A stretch of 64,000 nt of DNA. Source: Paenibacillus tianjinensis. Its GTDB lineage: Bacteria > Bacillota > Bacilli > Paenibacillales > Paenibacillaceae. Numbering within the stretch: the stretch's first letter is position 1; each line of letters begins with the position of its first letter. The position numbers and the translations under genes are program-made. The stretch lies in the NCBI RefSeq assembly GCF_017086365.1, contig NZ_CP070969.1:5332001-5396000 (forward strand), in the 5' to 3' direction. The notes under the pieces are model-generated. The model saw only the letters and a program-made list of their open reading frames with translations. It searched no databases and was not told the DNA's origin. Positions 34,289 to 43,677 of the stretch are shown one piece after another.

Positions 34289-36813
34289 TCACCACGAACA
34301 ACCGCAAGATTATTACCCGCCTCTCCTTTAAAATCCTGCGGGCGAATCCGCTGCGCAATCTGGCTGTGATCTGTGCTGTGGTACTGACGACCCTGCTCAT
34401 TACGTCGATCTTCACCATGACTCTGAGCCTCAATAAATCTGTAGAATTGACCCGGATGAAGACCGTCGGCACTGATTTTCACGGCAGTTTCAAACATGTG
34501 ACTCCGGAACAGATAGAAACGTTAAAGAATCATCCCTCGATTCAGGAATACAGCGTTTCCCTAAATGCAGGAAACTTGCGGAATGAGGTCTTCCGGGACA
34601 GCCCGGTGGAGGTTAAACGGATTGATGAGGCCTATGCCAGACATGGTTTTATTTCCTTTATAGAAGGCCGCCTGCCCGCCGCTGAGAACGAGGTTGTGCT
34701 GAACACATGGGTTATGGATAAACTCGGTATCCGCCATGCGCTGGGGCAGCAGGTTCAACTGGACATTGATATGGGGGAGCGTGTGATTCAGCAGGATTTT
34801 ATCGTGTCGGGCTATTATGAGGCGGATAAACATCTGGCGCTCGCAGGACTGGCCTTTGTCTCGGAAGCCTGGGTGCAAGAGAATGTGTCCGGAATCGATC
34901 CGGTAAAGTCCGCAGCCAGCGGTTCCTATGTAAATACCTTAGAGCTGAGCGTAATGTTCAGGAATTCATTTGATATCGAAAAGAAACTGGACAAAGTGCT
35001 CGCGGATACAGGTGTGGAGGTGCCAATCGGGATCAACTGGGGCTATACAGCCTCCTCCTTCTCTGACAACCTCATCGACTTCGTCCCCTATTTGGCTGTC
35101 ATCCTCATTATTATGCTCAGCGGGTATTTGCTGATTTATAACATCTTTTACATATCCGTCGTGCGTGATGTAAAATTTTACGGTCTGCTCAAAGCGATTG
35201 GAACAACGCCGAAACAGCTGAAGCGGATCATTACCGTCCAGTCCCAGCTGCTGTACCTGCTCGGTTTGCCCTTCGGCCTCGCTGCCGGTTACGGAATCGG
35301 ACGGCTGTTAACTCCGCTGCTCAACACGTTCTCAAGCGAACCAATGGAAGCTGCCTATTCGGCCAGCCCGTGGATTTTTATCGGCGCTGCTATTTTCGCC
35401 TATGTAACGGTATGGATCGCTGCCAGCAAGCCGGGACGGATGGCTGCGCGGATTGCCCCCGTAGAAGCGGTCAGGTTCACAGGCGTTAACGCCAAGCGCC
35501 GGAGGAAGAAACGTTCGAAACGCGGAGGTAAGCTTTACAGTATGGCCTTTACTAACCTTTTCCGCAATAAAAAGAAGCTCAGTCTCATGCTGACCTCGCT
35601 CTCCTTAAGCATGATTCTGTTCAGCATTATTTTTACCGTCATCTCATCGCTGGATGTGAATAAATACCTTAGTTCGTATATATCCGGGGACGTGGTGATC
35701 CGCAACAATGCAGTCGTACAGGCAGCCGGCGAGCAGCCTGGTGATCCTTATAAGCTGTCGGAAGCGTTCAGCAGAAAGTTAGCGGGGATCGATGGAGTCA
35801 AGAGCGTGGAGAAGGTCTATTATACCAGCGAGCTTTACAATATGGATGACACCATACGGACTATACTGGAGCCGCTGACAGAAACCTATAAGTCTAACCC
35901 GGCTCTAACAGGCGTTCTGAAAAATGATTTTATTGTCCTTAAACTGTATGGCATTGATGACGGCTGGTATAGCCTGGTGCAGAAAGATGTCATGGAGGGC
36001 CATTTTGATCCGCAAAAATTCGCCTCCGGGAACTATGTGCTGGTGACTCAAGTCATCATGCCGGACGACCATAACGTCTCCTACTACCATCCGGGTGACC
36101 ATATTGAGTATAAGCAGTTCGGCAAAAGCTATGAGGTGATGGCCGTATTGAACTACGACGCCCTGTATGCTGCTACCACGCAAGCTTTCCCGGCGTATGG
36201 CTATAATGCATTTTTCCCTTCCTCTGAATTGACCAGAGGGCTGCCTGAGGGAAGTGCTCCGCCGATGGCGCTGTCGGCAACGCTGCATATTGATCCGGCC
36301 AAGCTGGACAGTGCTTCGCAGACCGCCAAGTCTCTTGCCGCTTCCAGCGATGAGCTGGTATACAAATCAAGGGAGGATTACACGCAGGAGCTCAGCGGGT
36401 TTATCCGTATTTTTCAGATTGTCGGTTACGGCCTCAGCTTCGTCATCGCCCTGATCGGGGTTCTTAATTACATCAATACGGTTGTTACAGGGGTCATTAC
36501 ACGGCGGAATGAGTTCACCCTGCTGGAGAGCATCGGGATGACCAAGCGGCAGCTGAAAAAAATGCTGATCTATGAGGGGCTGTACAATGTGCTTCTCACC
36601 ACAGCCATTACCTCCACCCTGGGCGTCATTCTGACCTATAGCATCTCGAAAAGCATCGCGGACAGTATGGCCTTTACCGTCTTCCGCATGAGCTGGCTGC
36701 CGTTTATCCTGGTCGTTCCGGTTCTTGCTGCTATTGCTTATACAGTAACACTAAGCTCCTACCGGATGCTGAGCAAGGCCAGCATTGTTGAACGGCTGCG
36801 GCAAACGGAATAA
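34285..36813 (+). CDS. FtsX-type ABC transporter permease
   Basis: Large permease of 842 residues with two FtsX (MacB-like) units: a first helix near 25-45, a big extracytoplasmic domain (about 50-255), three helices (FVPYLAVILIIMLSGYLLIY onwards), then a second cytoplasm-to-outside helix, another extracytoplasmic domain (about 450-690) and three C-terminal helices (YGLSFVIALIGVLNYINTVV). Such proteins release peptides or antibiotics from the membrane rather than pump small solutes. Location behind a two-component system suggests antimicrobial peptide sensing and resistance; the ligand is unknown. Confidence 0.88.
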   Translation: MITTNNRKIITRLSFKILRANPLRNLAVICAVVLTTLLITSIFTMTLSLNKSVELTRMKTVGTDFHGSFKHVTPEQIETLKNHPSIQEYSVSLNAGNLRNEVFRDSPVEVKRIDEAYARHGFISFIEGRLPAAENEVVLNTWVMDKLGIRHALGQQVQLDIDMGERVIQQDFIVSGYYEADKHLALAGLAFVSEAWVQENVSGIDPVKSAASGSYVNTLELSVMFRNSFDIEKKLDKVLADTGVEVPIGINWGYTASSFSDNLIDFVPYLAVILIIMLSGYLLIYNIFYISVVRDVKFYGLLKAIGTTPKQLKRIITVQSQLLYLLGLPFGLAAGYGIGRLLTPLLNTFSSEPMEAAYSASPWIFIGAAIFAYVTVWIAASKPGRMAARIAPVEAVRFTGVNAKRRRKKRSKRGGKLYSMAFTNLFRNKKKLSLMLTSLSLSMILFSIIFTVISSLDVNKYLSSYISGDVVIRNNAVVQAAGEQPGDPYKLSEAFSRKLAGIDGVKSVEKVYYTSELYNMDDTIRTILEPLTETYKSNPALTGVLKNDFIVLKLYGIDDGWYSLVQKDVMEGHFDPQKFASGNYVLVTQVIMPDDHNVSYYHPGDHIEYKQFGKSYEVMAVLNYDALYAATTQAFPAYGYNAFFPSSELTRGLPEGSAPPMALSATLHIDPAKLDSASQTAKSLAASSDELVYKSREDYTQELSGFIRIFQIVGYGLSFVIALIGVLNYINTVVTGVITRRNEFTLLESIGMTKRQLKKMLIYEGLYNVLLTTAITSTLGVILTYSISKSIADSMAFTVFRMSWLPFILVVPVLAAIAYTVTLSSYRMLSKASIVERLRQTE

Positions 36814-36943
36814 CTTCATTCCTGCCAAATAAACGACATTTCTCCATATTGATTCTGCTTTTCTCCATACGCTTGCGGGGTGAACAGACTTATAATGAGG
36901 CTGAATCTTCACATTCCGCACGCAGCTATAGGAGGTTGTTTCC

Positions 36944-39136
36944 TTGTCTATTCACTATGCTCCAGAGCAGCAGATTTTCCATCTGCAAACCGAAAATACC
37001 AGTTATGTATTCAACATTGTCCGCGGTGCCTACCCGGCGCATCTGTACTGGGGCAAAAAAATCCGCAGCTCCGCTGTCTCCGATCTCTTCGAGCCCCGAG
37101 GCAGAGGATTCAGCAGCAGCGTTTTTCCCGGAGAATGGGCGTTCTCATTGGATACGCTTCCTCAAGAATACCCGGGTTATGGCTCAGGTGATTTCCGGGA
37201 ACCGGCCTATGTAGCCGGGCTGTCAAACGGCACATCCGTAACAGAACTGACGTATGTATCCCATAGTATTGTAAAAGGAAAAGCTCCGCTTGAAGGCCTG
37301 CCGGCGGTTTATGCGGAAAGCGACGAAGAAGCTGAAACGCTGGTGCTGATACTTGAAGACGCCGGTGCGGGGCTGCGGGCAGAATTGTCCTATACCGTAA
37401 TGACAGGGTATGACGCGATCATCCGCTCAGCACGCCTGATCAATACCGGCAAGCAGCCGCTTAAGCTGGAACGCGCCCTATCCGCTTCGCTGGATTTCCC
37501 GCATGCCAATTATGAGCTGCTGCACCTCTCCGGCTCGTGGGCCCGGGAACGGCATGTTGTCCGTGCTCCGCTGCACAACGGCCGGCAGGGCATTGACAGC
37601 AAGCGGGGGGCGAGCAGCCACCAGCAGAATCCATTCCTCGCCCTGCTCTCCCCGCATGCCGGGGAGAACAGCGGTGAAGCCTACGGCTTCAATCTGGTGT
37701 ACAGCGGCAACTTCCTTGCTGAAGCTGAGGTGGACCAGTACGGATCTACCCGTGTCACCATGGGTATCAATCCGTTCGGCTTCCAGTGGCTGCTGGAGCC
37801 AGGGGACAGCTTCCAGACACCGGAAGCGGTGCTCGTCTATTCCGACCAGGGAATCGGCGGCATGTCCCGCACGTACCACCGGCTCTACCGTCAGCGGCTT
37901 GTGCGCGGACTGTTCCGCGACGAACCGCGTCCGGTACTGATTAACAACTGGGAAGCCACGTATTTCGGCTTCGACGCTGATAAAATCGAAGACATCGCCC
38001 GCGCCGGACAGGCCCTAGGCATCGAGTTGTTCGTACTCGACGACGGCTGGTTCGGGCATCGTGACGACGACACCACTTCACTCGGAGACTGGTTCGTCGA
38101 TAAGCGCAAGCTGCCCCTGGGCCTGTCCGATTTGGCTGAACGGGTGAAACGGCTCGGTATGCAGTTCGGGCTCTGGTTCGAGCCGGAAATGGTCTCGCCG
38201 GACAGCGAGCTGTACCGCACCCATCCGGACTGGTGCCTGCATGTACCGGATAAACGGCGCAGCGAGAGCCGCAATCAGCTGATCCTGGATCTGTCCCGCG
38301 TGGATGTCTGCGACTATATCATCGATGCCGTCAGCAGCGTGCTGTCTTCAGCTCCGATAACCTATGTCAAATGGGACATGAACCGTCATATGACCGAGAT
38401 CGGTTCCGCAGCCTTGCCGCCGGAGCGTCAGGGGGAAACCGCCCACCGCTATATGCTGGGACTGTACCGGGTGATGGAAGAAATCACCTCCGCCTTCCCG
38501 CATGTGCTGTTCGAAAGCTGCTCCGGCGGCGGCGGCCGGTTCGATCCGGGCATCCTGCACTACATGCCGCAGACCTGGACCAGCGACAACACCGATGCCG
38601 TCGAACGGCTCAAGATCCAGTACGGCACCAGTATTGTCTATCCGGCCAGCGCCATAGGCGCCCATATCTCCGATGTACCTAACCACCAGGTGCACCGCAG
38701 CACACCGCTGTCGATGCGCGGCGATGTGGCAATGTCCGGCAATTTCGGCTATGAGCTGGACCTGACCAGGTTCACGGCTGAAGAACAGGAAGAGGCGGCA
38801 GCCCAGATCGCCTTCTACAAAGAGATCCGCTCTCTCGTTCAGCAGGGCGAGATGTACCGGCTGCTCTCGCCGTTTGAAGGCAATGACACCGCGTGGATGT
38901 TCGTGTCCGCGGACCGCTCCGAGGCGCTTGCCTGCTACTTCCAGGTACTGGCCGGACCGAACCCGGGACACACACGCCTGCGCCTGCAGGGCCTTGATCC
39001 GGCTAAGGATTATGTGCTCAAGGAGACTGGAGTTGTATACGGCGGCGACCGGCTGATGCATGCCGGCCTGCTGCTGCCTGAGCTGCACGGCGATTTCCAG
39101 AGCAAGCTGCTTCATTTCACCGCTGTCGTTGAATAA
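36944..39136 (+). CDS. Alpha-galactosidase, glycoside hydrolase family 36
   Basis: Cytoplasmic retaining alpha-galactosidase (730 aa) cleaving terminal alpha-1,6-galactose from melibiose, raffinose and similar sugars. An N-terminal beta-sandwich is followed by the (beta/alpha)8 barrel with VLDDGWFGHRDDD, LWFEPEMVS, nucleophile Asp478 in VKWDMNRH, FESCSGGGGRFD and acid/base Asp548 in TSDNTDAVERL; these positions agree with Geobacillus AgaA as I recall. The TTG start is preceded by AGGAGGT. No sugar transporter is immediately attached; an ABC sugar system starts 3.6 kb downstream. A strong terminator follows. Confidence 0.94.
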   Translation: MSIHYAPEQQIFHLQTENTSYVFNIVRGAYPAHLYWGKKIRSSAVSDLFEPRGRGFSSSVFPGEWAFSLDTLPQEYPGYGSGDFREPAYVAGLSNGTSVTELTYVSHSIVKGKAPLEGLPAVYAESDEEAETLVLILEDAGAGLRAELSYTVMTGYDAIIRSARLINTGKQPLKLERALSASLDFPHANYELLHLSGSWARERHVVRAPLHNGRQGIDSKRGASSHQQNPFLALLSPHAGENSGEAYGFNLVYSGNFLAEAEVDQYGSTRVTMGINPFGFQWLLEPGDSFQTPEAVLVYSDQGIGGMSRTYHRLYRQRLVRGLFRDEPRPVLINNWEATYFGFDADKIEDIARAGQALGIELFVLDDGWFGHRDDDTTSLGDWFVDKRKLPLGLSDLAERVKRLGMQFGLWFEPEMVSPDSELYRTHPDWCLHVPDKRRSESRNQLILDLSRVDVCDYIIDAVSSVLSSAPITYVKWDMNRHMTEIGSAALPPERQGETAHRYMLGLYRVMEEITSAFPHVLFESCSGGGGRFDPGILHYMPQTWTSDNTDAVERLKIQYGTSIVYPASAIGAHISDVPNHQVHRSTPLSMRGDVAMSGNFGYELDLTRFTAEEQEEAAAQIAFYKEIRSLVQQGEMYRLLSPFEGNDTAWMFVSADRSEALACYFQVLAGPNPGHTRLRLQGLDPAKDYVLKETGVVYGGDRLMHAGLLLPELHGDFQSKLLHFTAVVE

Positions 39137-39146
39137 CAGTTAACGC

Positions 39147-39187
39147 AAAAATGCAGGCCCGCGATATATGCGGGCCTGCGTTTTTGT
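39147..39187. terminator. Bidirectional terminator after the alpha-galactosidase gene
   Basis: GCAGGCCCGC (39153-39162) pairs with GCGGGCCTGC (39170-39179) with a T-run on the right and an A-run on the left, between converging genes. Confidence 0.9.
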
Positions 39188-39226
39188 GTTCATCCGTATT
39201 ATTCGTCAGCACGGTAACTAATGCTG

Positions 39227-39751
39227 TTATTTAGCAAACATCCGAAGAGCAATTACATCCGCAATATCGCTGTCCAGAAAAGAGGCCAGCGGGACCAGAT
39301 CACTGAGCGTTCCACCTTCCATCGCCTTCTGCGCACATTCACCCAGCACTTCTTCGCTCAGGAACGAGGCCAGCGGCAACAGGTCCCGGAGTGCTTTATC
39401 CTTTACTTGTTCGAAAACCTCCCCAATCTGCTCCATATTCAGAGGCGGCGCGATCCCGGAAAGCTCATCTGCGGACACCTCATGCTGCTGCAGGTATTCT
39501 CCGGTTTTGTTCTCCAGCATACTTGTAATAAGCCGGCTTCCTTTTCCTTCTTCGAGAATCTCCTCAATGCTAACATTAAAAATTCCCGCCAGCTGCGGCA
39601 GCTTCGCAATATCCGGCATACTCGCTCCGCGCTCCCAGTTGCTAACCGCCTGGTAGCTAATGCCCAGCTTGTCCGCCATCCCCATTTGCGTAATTCCCGT
39701 CTGCCCTCTTAACTTGGCAATATTACGGCCTACCTTCAGCATATCAAACAT
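39227..39751 (-). CDS. XRE-family transcriptional regulator
   Basis: Helix-turn-helix regulator of 174 residues. Residues about 5-60 are the HTH_3 domain (NIAKLRGQTGITQMGMADKLGISYQ then AVSNWERGASMPDIAKL). The C-terminal 100 residues contain two imperfect copies of an alpha-helical motif, LRDLLPLASFLSEEVLGEC and LSDLVPLASFLDSDIADV, a short internal repeat I do not recognise as a named domain. The ATG at 39751 follows GGGTGG. Targets are unknown. Confidence 0.82.
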   Translation of the reverse strand: MFDMLKVGRNIAKLRGQTGITQMGMADKLGISYQAVSNWERGASMPDIAKLPQLAGIFNVSIEEILEEGKGSRLITSMLENKTGEYLQQHEVSADELSGIAPPLNMEQIGEVFEQVKDKALRDLLPLASFLSEEVLGECAQKAMEGGTLSDLVPLASFLDSDIADVIALRMFAK

Positions 39752-39809
39752 GGCTTCCACCCTTTGCTTAACATGCCTTTAGTGTAGTGGATCATCCAAA
39801 AAATGCATT

Positions 39810-40793
39810 TCAAGTATTGCTTGGGTCCTTCCGCTTCCCGCCCGGGACGCGGCTGCGGAACACGGTGACAATGGCCACTGCCGCGATTATAATGACGGCG
39901 GCGGCCCAGGTTCCGGCGGTAAGCTGCTCACCGGCCAGCAACCAGCCAAGCAGGACGGCAACAACCGGATTCACAAAAGCATAAGTGGAGACAAGAGACG
40001 GTTCCGCATTTTTGAGCAGCCAGATATAAGCTGTATATGCGACAATCGAGCCGAATAAGACCAGGTAGCCAAAGGCAAGATACGAGCGGGCGGTAATTCC
40101 CGCGACCTCCAGCTCCCCCCAGTCTCCGGTGAAATAGGAGAAAATAATCAGCAGGACGCCGCCGGTCAGCATTTGCGCCGCGGTCGACATCAGCGGGGAA
40201 CCCGGCAGCTTGGCGCTGCGCGAATAAATTGAACCGGCTGCCCAGCTGATCGAAGCCGCAAGCAGGGCAGTGATGCCGATGACATCGAAGCCTTTATCGC
40301 CAGCACTGCCCTGTCCCGGTTGAAGCACCAGCACGGCGATGCCGAGGAAGCCAAGAACAATCCCGGTAATCACTCCTGTGCCGGGGCGCTTTCCGTTTTT
40401 ACCAGACCAGCCGAGCAGCATCATCCAGACCGGAACGGCCGCAATGATTAAGGAAGCTACCGACGAAGACACCCTCTGTTCCGCCCAGGCCACCATACCG
40501 TTGCCGCCAAGCAGCAGCAAGGCACCTACAATCACGGCCGAACGCCATTCCAGGAATCCGGGACGCCGGGCGCCTGTTAATCTGGAGATGATATAGAGCA
40601 CCAGTCCCGCTGAGAAGAAGCGGGCTCCAGCCATCAGAAAGGGCGGCATACTCTCAATCGCTACCTTCATGCCCAGATAGGTGCCTCCCCAGAATAAATA
40701 GACGGCTACCAGCGCCAAGCCTATTATGTAGAGCGAACTGCTTGTTTTGCCGGCGCGTGTTGCTTTGGCCTGGACTTTAGCGGTCTGACTCAT
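39810..40793 (-). CDS. EamA/DMT-family transporter
   Basis: Ten-helix drug/metabolite transporter (327 aa) built from two EamA repeats; the first begins near YIIGLALVAVYLFWGGTYLGMKVAIESMPPF, the second near GITALLAASISWAAGSIYSR. Family members export amino acids or metabolites. An Lrp-type regulator gene lies 48 bases upstream on the same strand, suggesting an amino-acid-responsive exporter, as is common for Lrp-EamA pairs. The specific substrate cannot be read. Confidence 0.87.
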   Translation of the reverse strand: MSQTAKVQAKATRAGKTSSSLYIIGLALVAVYLFWGGTYLGMKVAIESMPPFLMAGARFFSAGLVLYIISRLTGARRPGFLEWRSAVIVGALLLLGGNGMVAWAEQRVSSSVASLIIAAVPVWMMLLGWSGKNGKRPGTGVITGIVLGFLGIAVLVLQPGQGSAGDKGFDVIGITALLAASISWAAGSIYSRSAKLPGSPLMSTAAQMLTGGVLLIIFSYFTGDWGELEVAGITARSYLAFGYLVLFGSIVAYTAYIWLLKNAEPSLVSTYAFVNPVVAVLLGWLLAGEQLTAGTWAAAVIIIAAVAIVTVFRSRVPGGKRKDPSNT

Positions 40794-40841
40794 AATTCCC
40801 CTCCCTTTGAATATTAGCTTTCTATATTATTACAAAGCGTG

Positions 40842-41294
40842 CTACATTCCCTTCAAGCCGTCTTCATAGATAGTGGATAACACAAAGGTGGTCGACGTTT
40901 CCTTCACTTCGGGGATTTTGACAATTTCATCAATCAGCAGCGTAATCTGCTCCGGTGAGCCTACCCGCACTTTCAGCATCATGCACCACTCCCCGGCCAT
41001 CCGCAGACATTCCATCAGGGTTACCCCCGGAATCTCCATCTCTACTATTTTGTCCGCAACCTCCTGAAAATGCCGGCTGACCACCTTCACCGAGATGACC
41101 ACCTTGATCTTCTGATCCAGCCGGCTCCAGTCGATAAGCCCTCTATAGCCTTTGATAATTCCGCTTTTTTCAAGCTTAGCAACCCGCTGATGAACGGACG
41201 GCCGCGAGATATGCAGCAGTTTGCCGATCTCCTCATGAGACAGCCTTCCGTTTCGTTCCAGCAGCTTGAGAATATTATGATCCAGTTCATCCAT
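40842..41294 (-). CDS. Lrp/AsnC-family regulator
   Basis: Feast/famine regulator of 150 residues: N-terminal HTH (LDHNILKLLERNGRLSHEEIGKLLHISRPSVHQR) and C-terminal RAM ligand-binding domain (KIKVVISVKVVSRHFQEVADKI, EWCMMLKVRV). It precedes the EamA exporter by 48 bases and probably controls it in response to an amino acid. Confidence 0.9.
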   Translation of the reverse strand: MDELDHNILKLLERNGRLSHEEIGKLLHISRPSVHQRVAKLEKSGIIKGYRGLIDWSRLDQKIKVVISVKVVSRHFQEVADKIVEMEIPGVTLMECLRMAGEWCMMLKVRVGSPEQITLLIDEIVKIPEVKETSTTFVLSTIYEDGLKGM

Positions 41295-41482
41295 TGGCCC
41301 ATCCTCCTGGAAAAATTATAGCATGATTTATTTCTTCATAAACGATTCGTACACACGAGCAATCAAACCCAAACGAATCGTATGATACATCCCAGAAATA
41401 TTGCTTTTTCGTCATAACACAAGCACTAATCCGCCCTAAAAAATAACGATCCGTAAGCCAATGTCCCCCTTTTCCCTACGCA

Positions 41483-41547
41483 AAAAAACCCTTCATGACA
41501 GCAAACAGCGGAAGGACATCCGATCTCTTGGCTGTTTCCTTGAGGGG
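41483..41547 (-). terminator. Weak terminator-like hairpin, minus strand
   Basis: On the minus strand an outer CCCCTCA/TGAAGGG and an inner AAACAGC/GCTGTTT pair, followed by a run of seven T. The stem is interrupted and long, and it is about 430 bases past the nearest minus-strand stop, so the call is tentative. Confidence 0.4.
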
Positions 41548-41713
41548 CTCTTAGGCATCTTTCAATCAAATAGATTTATGGCCTGTTGATCATCTGACTT
41601 ATGGAATCTTAATTATCGTCCGTACTGTGATATCTAAGTGGAATTTCTCCACCAAAATCTCTCTCAAACACACGCAACAAGATTATAGTGGAAAATTTTC
41701 CTGATGATTTCCT

Positions 41714-41917
41714 CGTTCGGCCTGCCAGCTGCGGAATCAACGGGATTTTTACCGTTGATTTCCACGTTCGGCCCGCCGGCAGCGGAATCAACGGGATTTT
41801 TACCGTTGAATATCCCGTTCGGCCCGCGAGCGGCGGAATCAACGGGATTTTTACCGTTGATTTTCGCGTTCGGCCCGCCGGCGGCGGAATCAACGGGATT
41901 TATACCGTTGATTCCAC
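41714..41917. repeat. 51-bp tandem repeat, four copies
   Basis: Four units start at 41714, 41765, 41816 and 41867; each has CGTTCGGCCCGC (small changes), a Gly/Ala-type GCGGAATC segment and the inverted repeat ATCAACGG - GATTTTTA - CCGTTGAT. A fifth copy decays after 41918. Because 51 is divisible by three, both strands stay open and would encode 17-residue repeats (for example INGIFTVDFRVRPAGG). I see no ribosome binding site making this a convincing gene. Confidence 0.85.
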
Positions 41918-41982
41918 CGCTTGCCCCGTTACCTTAGCTCGCCATCCAGCACTGCTGCACGCTGCGGCCTGATGCACTGAAC

Positions 41983-42543
41983 TTACGTCCTGCCTGCAGG
42001 CCCGCCAAACACTTCCCCTTCCTCCAGCCCGTCCACAAAACGCTGCAGCCAGCTGTAATAATCCATCGCATGCTGCAGCTTGTCCAGGTCTCTGCGGCAG
42101 GACTGGCGCTCTTCCTCCGGAGTATCTTCGGCCTGGATCAACGCTTCCAGCTCCGGCACCGCCGTTCCCATTGCGTCCTGCATCACGTCAATCTCCCGCT
42201 GCAGCTTCAAGGTGAAGAAGTTCCTGAACGCCTGAAAAAAGTCCGTCTCCGCCGCATACAGCTCCTTCCGGTCCCGCTTCTCCTCAAGCTTCGTTACCAT
42301 CCGGGAGGCGATCAGCGAGCGGACGCCATAGCTCATATTGCTCTTGCTCATATTCATAACCTGCTTCATTTCCTCAAGTGTCATCGGCTTATCCTCAAAG
42401 AACATGATCCCGTAGAGCTGTCCGAAGGAATAATTTGCCCCGTATAAATCCATAGTCTGCGCAATCGCATCAATCATGGGACGCAGCACTTGCTCCCGTG
42501 GAGATAACTGCCCGTTGTCCTCGCCAAATGCGGCCTGTTTCAT
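41983..42543 (-). CDS. GbsR/MarR-type regulator
   Basis: Winged-helix regulator of 186 residues in the GbsR group (osmoprotectant or multidrug gene control). YSFGQLYGIMFFEDKPMTLEEMKQVM and MSKSNMSYGVRSLIASRMVTKLEEKRDRKELY form the HTH and wing; the remainder is a long helical dimerisation domain. I place the start at the ATG at 42543; upstream in-frame sequence is Cys-rich and unlike the family. Its last residues GGPAGRT resemble the 51-bp repeat next door, so the C-terminus may have been extended by that repeat. Confidence 0.8.
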   Translation of the reverse strand: MKQAAFGEDNGQLSPREQVLRPMIDAIAQTMDLYGANYSFGQLYGIMFFEDKPMTLEEMKQVMNMSKSNMSYGVRSLIASRMVTKLEEKRDRKELYAAETDFFQAFRNFFTLKLQREIDVMQDAMGTAVPELEALIQAEDTPEEERQSCRRDLDKLQHAMDYYSWLQRFVDGLEEGEVFGGPAGRT

Positions 42544-42739
42544 TCGCTGCACCTTCACTCCAATTAGACTTGTTTTCTCTACATTACACAAAACGGAAGC
42601 AACACAGCAGCATTTCTGCAAATTTTACATAATTTCTAAACATGCTTTACTTCCGCTTGACCATAAGGCGTCTGCTTGAGTGTACAATTTTTTTTGAACA
42701 GAGTGTACTTCTTCTGCATTATACCGCAAAACTTAGACG

Positions 42740-43645
42740 ATGGAATGGGGTATCCGAACAAAAATGACACGCTCCAAGGTAATAAACGGCCTAAAACCGG
42801 TGCTGTTCACGCTGCCGGCGATGATCCCATTCATTCTATTCTGGCTTGCCCCGCTGCTGTATGTGCTGTATCTCAGCCTGACGGAATGGGATTTCATGAG
42901 TCCGGACAAAACCTTTGTCGGGCTGCAAAACTATGCCGATCTCTTCAGCAACCCGGCTTTCTACAAAGCGCTGAGGGTCACCGTGCTCTTCTGTGCAGGC
43001 AGCGTACTGCCGGTCATCTCGATCGGACTCGGGCTTGCGCTGCTGATGAACCGGAAGCTGGGAGGCTCCGCACTGTACCAGGCGCTCTTGTTCTCCCCCT
43101 GGGTCACGCCGACCGTTGCCGTCTCCATTGTCTGGTCCTGGATCTACGAGCCTGATGTCGGACTCGCCAATACCGTGCTGAATTTCCTTGGCTTGGAACC
43201 GATCGGCTGGCTGCAGGATCCCAAGTGGGCGCTTACCGGTGTACTGCTCGTAACCATCTGGAAATCGGTAGGCTGGGCGATGATCTTTTATCTGGTGGCG
43301 CTGCGGAATGTCCCTTCCGATCTGCTGGAAGCCGGCGAGCTTGACGGGGCCAGCGCACTGCAGAAGTTCTTCCGTATTACCCTGCCGCTGATCTCGCCGA
43401 CCACCCTTTTCCTGTTCGTGGTGCAGATTATCCAAGCCCTTCAGGCTTACGATCAGATCAATGTCCTGACACAGGGAGGCCCGTCCGGCTCCACCCGCAC
43501 TCTGCTGTATCTGTATTACCAGTCGGCCTTCGAGTCCTTCCAGATCGGTGAGGCTTCAACCGTCGCAGTGGTTCTGGTCTTCATCTGTATGCTGCTGTCG
43601 GTATTCTCGCTCGGCGTCAGTAAACGGACTACTCATTATCAGTGA
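42740..43645 (+). CDS. Sugar ABC transporter permease (MalF/UgpA type)
   Basis: Six-helix inner membrane permease, up to 301 residues. FTLPAMIPFILFWLAPLLYVLYLSL is helix 1, and LEAGELDGASALQKFFRITLPLISP is the EAA loop that contacts the ATPase. Start is uncertain: the ATG at 42740 has a poor ribosome binding site and the ATG at 42764 is a good alternative. It heads a permease-permease-binding protein operon for an oligosaccharide or glycerol-phosphate; no ATPase gene is present, so a shared MsmK-type ATPase is expected. Confidence 0.9.
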   Translation: MEWGIRTKMTRSKVINGLKPVLFTLPAMIPFILFWLAPLLYVLYLSLTEWDFMSPDKTFVGLQNYADLFSNPAFYKALRVTVLFCAGSVLPVISIGLGLALLMNRKLGGSALYQALLFSPWVTPTVAVSIVWSWIYEPDVGLANTVLNFLGLEPIGWLQDPKWALTGVLLVTIWKSVGWAMIFYLVALRNVPSDLLEAGELDGASALQKFFRITLPLISPTTLFLFVVQIIQALQAYDQINVLTQGGPSGSTRTLLYLYYQSAFESFQIGEASTVAVVLVFICMLLSVFSLGVSKRTTHYQ

Positions 43646-43677
43646 TTTTGCGTCTATCCAAAAGGAGGTCTCCCCGC

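Larger units (their letters stand above)
41295..41982. other. 688-bp non-coding region with hairpin and tandem repeat
   Basis: No gene I would support. It holds a hairpin with T-run on the minus strand (41483-41547) and a 51-bp tandem repeat (41714-41917), described separately. Several overlapping frames are open only because the repeat period is a multiple of three. Confidence 0.6.

Noticed and set aside
41609..41972. Overlapping open frames encoding 17-residue repeats on both strands
   Set aside because: They are open because of the 51-bp repeat period; no convincing ribosome binding site or non-repeat domain is present.
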